A model generated the notes under the pieces. The model worked only from the letters and a program-made list of their open reading frames with translations, had not been told where the DNA came from and made no database searches. Shown here one piece after another: positions 42,987 to 52,116 of a stretch of DNA of 64,000 bases. The stretch's first letter is position 1, and every line of letters starts with the position of its first letter. Origin of the DNA: Abditibacterium sp. (GTDB lineage: Bacteria; Armatimonadota; Abditibacteriia; Abditibacteriales; Abditibacteriaceae); contig JAUJNG010000002.1 in assembly GCA_030448265.1 (NCBI GenBank), positions 310,001-374,000 on the forward strand, given 5' to 3'. The position numbers and the translations under genes are program-made.

Positions 42987-43214
42987 AACGCCCCAAAACA
43001 CACCCGTAAAAGCGGTTTCACTGCAACCAGATAAGACAGTGGGTCGAAGGTATCCCCAATGACATACGTAACAGACAAGTGTTTTGGCTATTGGGATTTT
43101 ACCTGATTTGGCCTTTGGACAACCAGAACGTAGAACGGCCCAGTCCGTGGAATTTTGCCCGAGGTAATCGAAGACATTTATCTATAATCTCCTTGTTGAT
43201 CAGTAGGACATGGG

Positions 43215-43637
43215 TTACGGCTTTGTCTTAGTTCCACCAACCAGTGCAATCAAACCATTGAAGACGGCAACGATGCCTTTTTGCAGAAGCGCGAAGCCTT
43301 GTTTCAGAATCTGGTTTCCCAGATTGGTGATGAAGCCACGGAACAACTTGCCCGCCTCGCCAGGGATGAACGCTGACAGGAGATAAAAGACAAAGAAGAC
43401 TACCAGCAATCGACCACAGATTTCGATGAGCCAGACGAAGGGACTGCCATAGCCTGTTACGCCTCGAAACGAACCGCCAGCCCAACCTACCAAGCTTGGA
43501 ATAATCCATAGTAGGGATAGCGATAAACCTCCGAGAACAAGCAAATGGGTCAACCAACCCAGCGGTATGTAGGCCGCTGGATCAGTCAAGGTCGTTGAGC
43601 CGCATTGCCCGCAAACGCTAGCACCAGGCGGATTCAA
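43215..43637 (-). CDS. Zinc-ribbon plus transmembrane small protein
   Basis: GASVCGQCGS knuckle, two hydrophobic segments; reading frame open upstream with further cysteine knuckles (see findings). Confidence 0.5.
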   Translation of the reverse strand: MNPPGASVCGQCGSTTLTDPAAYIPLGWLTHLLVLGGLSLSLLWIIPSLVGWAGGSFRGVTGYGSPFVWLIEICGRLLVVFFVFYLLSAFIPGEAGKLFRGFITNLGNQILKQGFALLQKGIVAVFNGLIALVGGTKTKP

Positions 43638-43836
43638 GTGCCTGCGCCGCGCGTTACAGAGCCTGCCACCAAACGAGCGGCCACACGAGGTGCAGAGCGG
43701 CCCATCAGCAGAGATTCGACGGCATTCTAAACAGTAACGGATGGCATACTCCTCGGCACGCGCAACGTGCGATGATCTCGATCAAACTTGATCTGGCAAG
43801 AACTAAAACGCACCCCAAATTTTACTTCAGCGGAAG

Positions 43837-45375
43837 GTGGAATCGATAATGCTGACACGGATTGTCGAGAATCTTTTGATGGGCGCATTCAACCGCGCTC
43901 AAGATCGGCGAGAAGTTCAAACCCCGCCTCCAGAGCCGGTTCCCGTAGCCGTGCCTCCTCCAGACTTCGCGGTTCTGGGCCACATCATTCCTACTGATGG
44001 CTCATCGAGACGAGAGCCAGTAGCGCTCTCTCCCGAAGCGCGGCGTCGGCATCTTTATATGCTGGGGGCGACCGGCACCGGCAAGACGAACCTGCTGCTG
44101 CGCCTAATCGAGTCGGACGTTCAGAACGGTCAGGCTTTTTGCGTGATCGACTTGCGGGGTGATTTGGTTGACCGTGTTTTGCTCCGCTTGGCTGCGACCG
44201 CGCCGCCCGAAGTCTGGCGCGAGCGGCTGCTGTTGCTTGACCTGCGAAACACCCAGCACGTCGTCGGCTTCAACCCACTCGCCGAAGAAGGCGAGGCTCA
44301 TGGCCGTGCCCTTCATCTTTTGTCAGTTCTCAAGCACCAATCCGATTCTTGGGGCGTGCAACTTGATGAAACGCTTCGCAACTGCTTGCTCGCGCTGGCC
44401 GAAACCAAGTGGTCGCTGTTGGAAATCGAGCCGCTGCTCACCAACGTTACTTTTCGCGCTCAGGTGATGGAGCACGTTTCTGACTCGCGGGTGCGTTCCT
44501 TCTTCGGTCGCTATGACGCCCTTTCCACTTCCAATCAAGCGATGTGGTCTTTGGCCGTCCTCAACAAGATCACTCCTCTGCTGTCGATTCCGGCACTGCG
44601 CCTGATGTTCGGACAGCGCCAGACGTTTTCCTTTCGCACCCTTCTCGACCGGCAGCCAGGCATGATCGTGCTGGTTTCCCTCGCTGTTGACCAACTTCAT
44701 GAAGCGGCGCGTCTAACAGGCGGCTTGCTGGTGAGCAGCTTTCAAACGGCCATCATGTCGCGGGTCGATCAGCCGGAAGCGCAGCGGGTGCCGGTCAACC
44801 TCTATATCGATGAGTTCGAGAGCATGGCGAGTGACCGCTTCGAGGCGATTGTTTCCGAAGGGCGCCGCTTCGGGCTGGGGCTAACGCTCTCGCATCAAAA
44901 TATCTCCCAACTTTCATCCAACCTGCGCCACGTTCTTCGCAACAACGTCCACACCCAAATTTACTTCCAGACCGGAGCACTTGACGCGGCTGATTTGGCT
45001 AAAGAAATTAGCGGCGAGCAGAGCAGCGATGAGGTGCGAGCTACCTTGATGTCACAGGGTGTGGGGCAAGCCTATCTGGTGCGGCGTGGCCAGCCCAGCG
45101 CCCGTTTGCAGGTGTTGCATTCGCCTGACCCGCGCGTGAGTCAGGAGCAGGTGCGGGAGATGCGTGAAGGGTCCTTTTCCACCTACGCTCGCCCTCGGGA
45201 GGTCGTTGACAGCGAAATCGCAGAGCGTGAGCGTGGGTATAGTGGAGTCGTAACATCCTCGAAATCAGCAGCGGAATCGCCTCCTGCCTACGAGATCCGT
45301 CACAGCAAGAAAAAGAGTTTCAAACCCTCGAATCCCGATGAGGATTCTGGCAAAGGCGGCAATCATGAAGCTTGA
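43837..45375 (+). CDS. Type IV secretion/TraG-VirD4-HerA-like DNA-translocation ATPase
   Basis: LYMLGATGTGKTNLLLRLIESDVQNGQAFCVIDLRGDLVDRVL (Walker A/B region), VNLYIDEFESMASDRFEAIVSEGRRFGLGLTLSHQNISQL. Confidence 0.85.
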   Translation: MESIMLTRIVENLLMGAFNRAQDRREVQTPPPEPVPVAVPPPDFAVLGHIIPTDGSSRREPVALSPEARRRHLYMLGATGTGKTNLLLRLIESDVQNGQAFCVIDLRGDLVDRVLLRLAATAPPEVWRERLLLLDLRNTQHVVGFNPLAEEGEAHGRALHLLSVLKHQSDSWGVQLDETLRNCLLALAETKWSLLEIEPLLTNVTFRAQVMEHVSDSRVRSFFGRYDALSTSNQAMWSLAVLNKITPLLSIPALRLMFGQRQTFSFRTLLDRQPGMIVLVSLAVDQLHEAARLTGGLLVSSFQTAIMSRVDQPEAQRVPVNLYIDEFESMASDRFEAIVSEGRRFGLGLTLSHQNISQLSSNLRHVLRNNVHTQIYFQTGALDAADLAKEISGEQSSDEVRATLMSQGVGQAYLVRRGQPSARLQVLHSPDPRVSQEQVREMREGSFSTYARPREVVDSEIAERERGYSGVVTSSKSAAESPPAYEIRHSKKKSFKPSNPDEDSGKGGNHEA

Positions 45376-46288
45376 TCCAGCCCTGTCGTCGGCGCCCCAA
45401 GCGCCCGATAGCACGAAAGAGGGAGCAGCCAAAAAACAGCGGCGCGAACCGCGCAGCCGCTTCAAACCGCGCGCTGAGGCGGGTATGCGGTTGGAAGAGC
45501 GCGACGAACAGTTGCTCTGCGATCTTTTGTTACACCGTGCGATGTCCCGAGGGCAAGTGCAGACGCTCTATTTCACATCGCTGGTGCGCTGCAACGCGCG
45601 GATGCGCCAGCTTTTCGACCATCGCTTTGTAACGCGATACTACTCGCCTATCGCCCCATTTGGTGCTCAGGCGATTTACATGATCGGAAAAGCCGCTTTA
45701 CCCCTCGTCGCGCGACGGTTGGAGATGGACCTGCCGGAAGCGGCTCGGATGGCCCGCTGCGGTCATACGCCCACTTTCATCGAGCACACGCTGGCGACCG
45801 TGGACATTTATATCGCCTTTCGTCAGGCACTGGAGGAGCGCAATGGTGTAGAGATGGAACGCTGGCTGCCCGAAGTGCAGTGTCGCCATGAGTGGGAAAT
45901 TCGGCCTTCGGCGGGTGGAAAGTGGCGAACGGAAACTTTCAAGCCGGACGGATTCGTTCGAATGGCGCGCAAGGGCGGCGAGTATTTCAACTTCTTCATC
46001 GAAACGGATTTAGGCCACACCTCATCGAAGCAGTTCTTGGGCAAGCTGATGACGCACCAACGCTACTTGGAAAGCGGTTTGTTCCGTGAGGTTTACGGAA
46101 GTGAAACGTTCAAGACACTGGTGATTACGACAGGAGAACGCAGACTTCGTAATCTCATGGAATTAGTGTCAGCTCAGAACAGCGCACTTTTTTGGTTTTC
46201 GACGCTGAAAACTGTGAGGGGAAGCGAGATTTTAAACGCGGTTTGGAATGCCCCACTATTAGATGTTCCTGTAGCTCTGATTCGTTGA
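45365..46288 (+). CDS. Replication-relaxation family protein
   Basis: MRLEERDEQLLCDLLLHRAMSRGQVQTLYF...MRQLFDHRFVTRYY, EHTLATVDIYIAF, PDGFVRMARKGGEYFNFFIETDLG. Confidence 0.8.
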   Translation: MKLDPALSSAPQAPDSTKEGAAKKQRREPRSRFKPRAEAGMRLEERDEQLLCDLLLHRAMSRGQVQTLYFTSLVRCNARMRQLFDHRFVTRYYSPIAPFGAQAIYMIGKAALPLVARRLEMDLPEAARMARCGHTPTFIEHTLATVDIYIAFRQALEERNGVEMERWLPEVQCRHEWEIRPSAGGKWRTETFKPDGFVRMARKGGEYFNFFIETDLGHTSSKQFLGKLMTHQRYLESGLFREVYGSETFKTLVITTGERRLRNLMELVSAQNSALFWFSTLKTVRGSEILNAVWNAPLLDVPVALIR

Positions 46289-46297
46289 GGGCGAGGC

Positions 46298-46813
46298 TTA
46301 ACGGTAAAGTTTGTCCAAGCTGGGAGGGTTGATTTCACCCTTCTCTTCCATCACCCTCAATCTTTCTTCGGTCTCTTCCTGCGTCATGAGCACACCTTCT
46401 CGAGCTAAATAGACCTTCAGTTGTGCCAAATCATTGTGCAATCTTAGAAGAGTCAAGTGATGTTCGTTTCCCGACTCAAACTTTTCGAGGAGCGTGTGAT
46501 GTCCCATAGAAATGCCAAGCTTTCGATCTTTGCCTTCCGCTATCATGGCACGAATAACACGCGCGTCCCTCATAAACCGCTCGGCAATATTGAAGACGTT
46601 ATCCAGAGTTTCCTCTGGAGAATAGGGAGACTCGGCATGCGGAGATTCAAGGCCTGCCGGATGTGCGTGCCTCTCCACATTGGGTGGATCATCAACCCTT
46701 AATCCGGAAAACTGACTTCCCACCTCCTGTTCCGCTGGGTGAGGGTTTATCTCTTCTGGTAGATGACGCGGGAGATCTTGTGGGGAAGGATTGAAAAGAC
46801 TTTCAGGATTCAC
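46298..46813 (-). CDS. Hypothetical protein
   Basis: Intact 171-aa ORF; helical C-terminal half; no family recognised. Confidence 0.5.
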   Translation of the reverse strand: MNPESLFNPSPQDLPRHLPEEINPHPAEQEVGSQFSGLRVDDPPNVERHAHPAGLESPHAESPYSPEETLDNVFNIAERFMRDARVIRAMIAEGKDRKLGISMGHHTLLEKFESGNEHHLTLLRLHNDLAQLKVYLAREGVLMTQEETEERLRVMEEKGEINPPSLDKLYR

Positions 46814-46927
46814 GGATTGCAGCTACGGGTAAACTAACTCAAAGCTACGCTAGACAAAACTGACTGTCAACTTGCGCGTGGCCTGAAACAATCGGAACTG
46901 GGAAAAAGGCAAAGGAGGCAATCGCAA

Positions 46928-47572
46928 ATGACGGCGCCGCTACAGCTTCGCGTTCACCACTGGCTCCCGCTGGTTCGGAATGTGCTCGGCCCTGGCGGGC
47001 GCGCTGTAGTGTGGGTTCAGGGTTGTTCGCTGGCGTGCAAGGGCTGCATGGTTCCCGAAACGTGGTCAAAGCGAGAGGGCGAATTGTATGATCCCAATGA
47101 ATTAGCAAGGGAATTATTGATGCATCCTGAAGTTGAGGGCATTACGGTCAGTGGCGGCGAGGCGACAGATCAACCCAATGCTGTAGTTCAACTACTGAAG
47201 TTTTTCAAAGAAGCTGGCAAGAATACTTGGGTTTACACCGGCTATACGCTTGAAGAATTAGTGGCGCGCGATGATTTGGAAACCGACCGGTTGTTGTCGT
47301 TAACCGATGTTTTGGTGGATGGCCGCTACGATATCCTTAAAGCGGGTGTTTATCGTTGGAGAGGCTCCTCTAATCAGCGCATCATCCATTTAACCGATGT
47401 GATTACGCCCACTGCGGAAGAAGCTTCTTGTAGTGGAAGTGTCGAAGTAACTCTGGATGGCCAAGGCCGTCTGCTCGTCGTTGGGGTGCCGCCACCAGGG
47501 TTTCTACCAGAATTCAAAGCAAAGCTCGAAGCCCGCGGCCTTCGAGTGAACAACCGCCATACTTGGAAATAG
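46928..47572 (+). CDS. 4Fe-4S single-cluster radical SAM protein, NrdG/activating-enzyme-like
   Basis: VWVQGCSLACKGCMVPETW (CxxxCxxC), GITVSGGEATDQ, NTWVYTGYTLEEL. Confidence 0.88.
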   Translation: MTAPLQLRVHHWLPLVRNVLGPGGRAVVWVQGCSLACKGCMVPETWSKREGELYDPNELARELLMHPEVEGITVSGGEATDQPNAVVQLLKFFKEAGKNTWVYTGYTLEELVARDDLETDRLLSLTDVLVDGRYDILKAGVYRWRGSSNQRIIHLTDVITPTAEEASCSGSVEVTLDGQGRLLVVGVPPPGFLPEFKAKLEARGLRVNNRHTWK

Positions 47573-47675
47573 TTTCATCAAACGGATCTGGAGCAGTTAG
47601 CCGAGACTAAGCACGGTAGACAGCCATCATAAACAAATTAAGCCTCTACTCTGAAGAATAACGCCTGAGAACATT

Positions 47676-50300
47676 ATGTCCGTTTCGGAAGCTCATCGTT
47701 TTTTGCACGGTAAATTGCCTCTTTCCGACCCCTATCGCGTCTGGGTGGTTTCCGGCCAAACACAGGACGTATTTTTCCATAACTATTTTCACGGATGTTT
47801 GAAGGTTCGTCGTGCGCTGGAGATCTGGGCGCTGGAGGGAGGCGTAGAACTGACTCTATTCATCGACCGCAGGGGCCATCTCAGCTTCGACGGCAACTCT
47901 GATCCTCAAGAGGCCGAACAGATTTTTGGCGGCCTCAGAAGGCGGCGTCCTACTCCACCTGGCATGAAGCCCTATGAACCAGGGGGAACAACTTCGACTG
48001 CGGCACCTTCCTCCTCAAACCCACATGAGACGACTCGTTCGGCTCAAAATGGAGGTGGAGCAAGAACAGAAGCGACTACCCACTCCCAACAGAATGCTCA
48101 AGAGGAAGCCGAACGTGCGCGAGAGGCGGCGGGCGGAAATGCAATGGCGGTGCTGAACACTTTCGGCAGAGTGTCCCAATTACTACACAATAACCGTGTT
48201 TCCAACTTGGTCATCGTCGAAGACTTCTATCTCCTGCAACGCTCTTTGCGCGTTGTTCCCGCTAATATCCCAATAGCGAACGACCTACTTACGATGGTGC
48301 AAACCGATTGGGTAGGTCAACTTTCGCATTCCAGTCGGATCTGCTTTTTGTGCGTTGTGCCGGGGAGCCAGGAATACATGGAAAGCGAAGTGTTGCCCCA
48401 CAAGCGTTACCCGCAAGTCTTCTACAACGAACTCGACGGGCCGAAAGACAAAGAAATTCAGCACGCATTGAGCCGCCTCGCCTCGCGCCACGGTTTTCGT
48501 ATCCTCAGAGAAGACGCCATAGCTCAAACACTGACGCGCCACGGGCATCTATCAACGGCTTTGGGCACGATCAAGCGCATCGTCAACCAAGGGCAACGGG
48601 AGATCACCATGAATCATGTGCTCAACTTGCCGTCCATCAATGAAACAGCCGTCCAGCAGGTCAAAGACCAATTGAATACAATGGCGGGTCTTCAGGAAGT
48701 CAAAGAGAAGCTTCTGCGTTTGGAAAAGAAGGCACGCAGTTTTCGCAGCAAACTGGAAAACGGCGATTCTCAACTGCCCGAGGACACGCTGCACCTCGTT
48801 ATCACCGGCAACCCGGGCGTCGGTAAAACAACGGTAGCTCGCCTCATAGCCCCCTTCTTTCATGCACTCGGTTTTTTGCGATACGACGGATTTAAGGAAA
48901 CTACCGCGTCAACGATCTTAAGTTCAAATCGCAATCAGAGCGGCGAAAATATGCAGCGCCAAATCGAGGAAGCGATAGGCGGTGTCCTTATCATCGACGA
49001 AGCTCATCAACTTGGAAATAAAGAGACGATGGGCACGGAAGAGGCTGTCGCCGCGCTCGTGCCGATGGCCTGGAACCATCGCCATGAACTGGTAATTATT
49101 CTCGCTGGCTATGACAATCGGATGCATGATCTCTACAACATGGATCAAGGCATGGAGCGCCGCTTCCCCGAATCGGGCAGGCTGCAATGCGCCGACTACT
49201 CCAAAAGTGAATTATGGACGATTATGGAGCAAGACTTCGAAAAGCGTGGCTACACCATGGCGCCCGACGCTCAGCCCCACTTCAAAGCCCTGCTGATAGG
49301 ACGCTCTTTGCGCCGGGGTTTCAGCAATGCGGGGGGAGTCAAGAACTTAGTTGGCGACATTTTGGAACGTTTCGAAGCATCCGGTTCATCTTCTCGCGTG
49401 CTCACGCGGCAAGCAGTGCCACCCATCGTGCGGCGCAATGCCAAAATATATGATGAAGCCATGCAGCGGTTGAACGCAATGCAAGGGTTAGAACCAGTGC
49501 GAGAAGCAGTTCAGCGATTGATGCAAAGCATCGAATATGACTTGACCGAAGCCGAACACGGTCGCGGCGCGGAAACTGTTGCCTTGCATCCCGGCAATAT
49601 GCTCTTGGTGGGATCGCCCGGCACCGGCAAATCAACTGTAGCTGGCATCATCGCAGATTTGTTGTTTGGAATGGGGTGCATCGAACGCCAAAGATACCAC
49701 CGAGTGGCTCGTGGTGAACTTATTGGACGATTTCAGGGATATACAACCGCGAATGTGCAAGCTGCATTAGAACAGGCCCGCGATGGTGTTCTGTTCATTG
49801 ATGAGGCACATCAACTCCACAAAGGAGAATGGGATTCTTACGGCGACGAAATCATCTCCGAATTGAACGAGAAAATCACTCATCCCGATTATAGTGGGAC
49901 AGTCTTTATTTTGGGAGGCTATGAAGAAGCGATTGATGCTCTGCTTCAGAGGGTCGATCCAGGAATGACCCGCCGATTTCCCCGTCGCATTCGTTTTCCC
50001 TCGTTTACGCCGCAGGCTTGTGCACGTTTAGCACAGACGCATTTGGAAGAAGAAAACTATCAATGGGAAGACGGCCTGATGAGCCAAATCGCGCGGCGGG
50101 CCGAAGAGGAAACGCAGCGAAAGGGTCGCCACTTTGGGAATGCAGGATGGGTCGAGGAGTTCGTCAAGGAAGCTTTGGCAGGCATGAAGTCCCGAATTGT
50201 CCAGTCCCGAATGCCTGCGGGACACGTTGACCGGCGGCGCCTCATGGTGTGCGATCTTCCCGATGGGCTGGCTGAGGACACTCTCGAAGAAATCGACTAA
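47676..50300 (+). CDS. Multi-domain CbxX/SpoVK-type AAA+ ATPase
   Basis: Two Walker A motifs (GNPGVGKTT; GSPGTGKST) and Walker B motifs (GGVLIIDEAHQL; DGVLFIDEAHQL); extra N-terminal domain. Confidence 0.92.
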   Translation: MSVSEAHRFLHGKLPLSDPYRVWVVSGQTQDVFFHNYFHGCLKVRRALEIWALEGGVELTLFIDRRGHLSFDGNSDPQEAEQIFGGLRRRRPTPPGMKPYEPGGTTSTAAPSSSNPHETTRSAQNGGGARTEATTHSQQNAQEEAERAREAAGGNAMAVLNTFGRVSQLLHNNRVSNLVIVEDFYLLQRSLRVVPANIPIANDLLTMVQTDWVGQLSHSSRICFLCVVPGSQEYMESEVLPHKRYPQVFYNELDGPKDKEIQHALSRLASRHGFRILREDAIAQTLTRHGHLSTALGTIKRIVNQGQREITMNHVLNLPSINETAVQQVKDQLNTMAGLQEVKEKLLRLEKKARSFRSKLENGDSQLPEDTLHLVITGNPGVGKTTVARLIAPFFHALGFLRYDGFKETTASTILSSNRNQSGENMQRQIEEAIGGVLIIDEAHQLGNKETMGTEEAVAALVPMAWNHRHELVIILAGYDNRMHDLYNMDQGMERRFPESGRLQCADYSKSELWTIMEQDFEKRGYTMAPDAQPHFKALLIGRSLRRGFSNAGGVKNLVGDILERFEASGSSSRVLTRQAVPPIVRRNAKIYDEAMQRLNAMQGLEPVREAVQRLMQSIEYDLTEAEHGRGAETVALHPGNMLLVGSPGTGKSTVAGIIADLLFGMGCIERQRYHRVARGELIGRFQGYTTANVQAALEQARDGVLFIDEAHQLHKGEWDSYGDEIISELNEKITHPDYSGTVFILGGYEEAIDALLQRVDPGMTRRFPRRIRFPSFTPQACARLAQTHLEEENYQWEDGLMSQIARRAEEETQRKGRHFGNAGWVEEFVKEALAGMKSRIVQSRMPAGHVDRRRLMVCDLPDGLAEDTLEEID

Positions 50301-50336
50301 GACAACGAAATCTCAAAAATCCGCTTAATCAAGACT

Positions 50337-52070
50337 ATGGCGCACCTCGGCATCGACTTGGGCACTTCCAACACCTTAGCCGCCTACTTCACAGCGGATA
50401 AGTTGACTCTTGCGCGTGTAGACGGGCGCCCCGCCGTTCCCTCGGTTATCTCTTTCGATGAAGAAAGTGGCCTACCCATCGTCGGCGAAACGGCACTCGA
50501 TTTGTGGGCCGAGCCGGAGCATGATCCCACTCACGTCTTTCGCCGTTGGAAGCTGAAGATGGGAGAGAATGCTTTGCTTGGCGTTCTGACTTTGGGGCAG
50601 GCTGCTCAGAAAACGGAGATTTCACCAGAAATGCTCACGACCCTTCTGGTGGAATATATCGTTGACAAGATTTCGAAAGATTTGGGTGGTGAACCCATTG
50701 AGTCCATCCTCGTTACCGTGCCTCACGGTTGGCGGCGCGCTCATGCCGAAAAGTGCCGTGCTACACGGCAGGCAGCCGCTCAAGCGAAGATTGGTAAGAG
50801 CAATATTCCCGTTCAACCCACCACGTTGAGTGAACCCGTTGCGGCTGCGGCCTACTGGATTTGGGAGCACCAACGCGCGCGTGTCGAAGGGAACCTCAGC
50901 ACAGAGTTGGAAGGGCACAATTTACTGGTCTGCGATATGGGCGGCGGCACGTTCGATTTGAGTCTGATTCGGGCAGGCGCATCCGGTCGAACTTTGGACG
51001 TGCTCGATGCGGCGAACAATGATTGTGGCGGCGATTATGTGGATGCGTTGCTCTGCGCCTGGGTGTGCCGCCAGTTCAACGAGCGATTCCAGGTTTCATA
51101 TCCAGTAACTGCTGAGGACGTCCTCAAAGAAATCGGATTGGGAAAATCCCGGTTGGTGTGGTTGCGGCGCTGGTTAGTTGATGCACAGCGAAGTCTGAAA
51201 CAGCCCGTTTCCGAGCGCGTGTTACGCCCTGGTAAAAGGTTCATCCCAGTCAAAGCCAGCTTCACAGATGCTGAAGGCAACAGTTTGCGAGTCGAGTTGT
51301 CGCTTGAAAAATACCTCGAATGCTTGCAGCCGTTCTTTGAACAAGGTCGGGATTTGTTACGAGGATTCTTGTCCAGAATGCCGCATCCTCTCTACGCGAC
51401 AGTATTTTGCGGGGGTGGTAGTCGAATTGCTGGGGTGCGGGAACACATTGTTGCGCCGGTTCTGGGCGAGATTTATGGGGATGAGGCGGAAAGCGTTCTG
51501 AACCGCATCGCGGTCAATCCTCAACGTGTTGACGAGGCCATTGCACTGGGTGCAGCACTTGTTGCTAACGGGCAAGTGAGCGTGCAAGAGAACCTGCTTT
51601 ATGATATTGGACTGGCAATGAGTGTCGAAAACGAGATGCTCGCCAATGCTTTGGGCCTACCCAAAGACGACCCAGTCTTTGTGCTCTCGCCAGCCCTTTC
51701 CAAAGGCACGCCTCTTCCTGCAACCGTCTCAAACACGCAACTTGCGATTACTTCTACCCGAGATAAAAACGAGTTGCGCTTGAGCGTTTACATCTTCGAT
51801 AACGTATCCAACCCCTGGGTGCAGATTTGGACTCTTCCTCAGTCAGACGATGAGGCGGCGGACTGGGCTCTCAGCGTAGACACCGATGGAGTTTTGACCT
51901 TTACTTTGCAACCAGGAAGCGGTGAAATGGCAACCGTTTCGGGACAAGTAGAGCGCCAGAGAAAGCAACAGAGTTCGATGCTTATCGCAGGCCCGCGTCA
52001 GGACAAGCGGGAATTGCGTCTCATTTCTCCTGCCATGCTGCGGGAAACGATTAGCAAGCTCAAACCCTGA
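50337..52070 (+). CDS. Divergent Hsp70/DnaK-like ATPase
   Basis: MAHLGIDLGTSNTLAAYF, LVCDMGGGTFDLSLI, ATVFCGGGSRIAGVREHI. Confidence 0.92.
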   Translation: MAHLGIDLGTSNTLAAYFTADKLTLARVDGRPAVPSVISFDEESGLPIVGETALDLWAEPEHDPTHVFRRWKLKMGENALLGVLTLGQAAQKTEISPEMLTTLLVEYIVDKISKDLGGEPIESILVTVPHGWRRAHAEKCRATRQAAAQAKIGKSNIPVQPTTLSEPVAAAAYWIWEHQRARVEGNLSTELEGHNLLVCDMGGGTFDLSLIRAGASGRTLDVLDAANNDCGGDYVDALLCAWVCRQFNERFQVSYPVTAEDVLKEIGLGKSRLVWLRRWLVDAQRSLKQPVSERVLRPGKRFIPVKASFTDAEGNSLRVELSLEKYLECLQPFFEQGRDLLRGFLSRMPHPLYATVFCGGGSRIAGVREHIVAPVLGEIYGDEAESVLNRIAVNPQRVDEAIALGAALVANGQVSVQENLLYDIGLAMSVENEMLANALGLPKDDPVFVLSPALSKGTPLPATVSNTQLAITSTRDKNELRLSVYIFDNVSNPWVQIWTLPQSDDEAADWALSVDTDGVLTFTLQPGSGEMATVSGQVERQRKQQSSMLIAGPRQDKRELRLISPAMLRETISKLKP

Positions 52071-52116
52071 GACAACTTGCACGACCGCCCTTAAAGACTC
52101 AAGGCGACTCCCCACC

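Noticed and set aside
39699-43001. BREX PglX assignment for the large methyltransferase
   Set aside because: No BrxA/B/C, PglZ or BrxL-like genes adjacent; only a single small nuclease-like partner is seen.
46928-47572. Canonical NrdG of a class III ribonucleotide reductase
   Set aside because: No NrdD in the window, and the gene is followed by an AAA/Hsp70 cluster; kept as an activase-like orphan.
47676-50300. EccA-like component of a type VII (ESX) secretion system
   Set aside because: CbxX-type AAA domains are present, but no EsxA/B, EccB/C/D/E or mycosin genes nearby.
50337-52070. Housekeeping DnaK
   Set aside because: No dnaJ/grpE neighbours and no canonical substrate-binding domain or lid.
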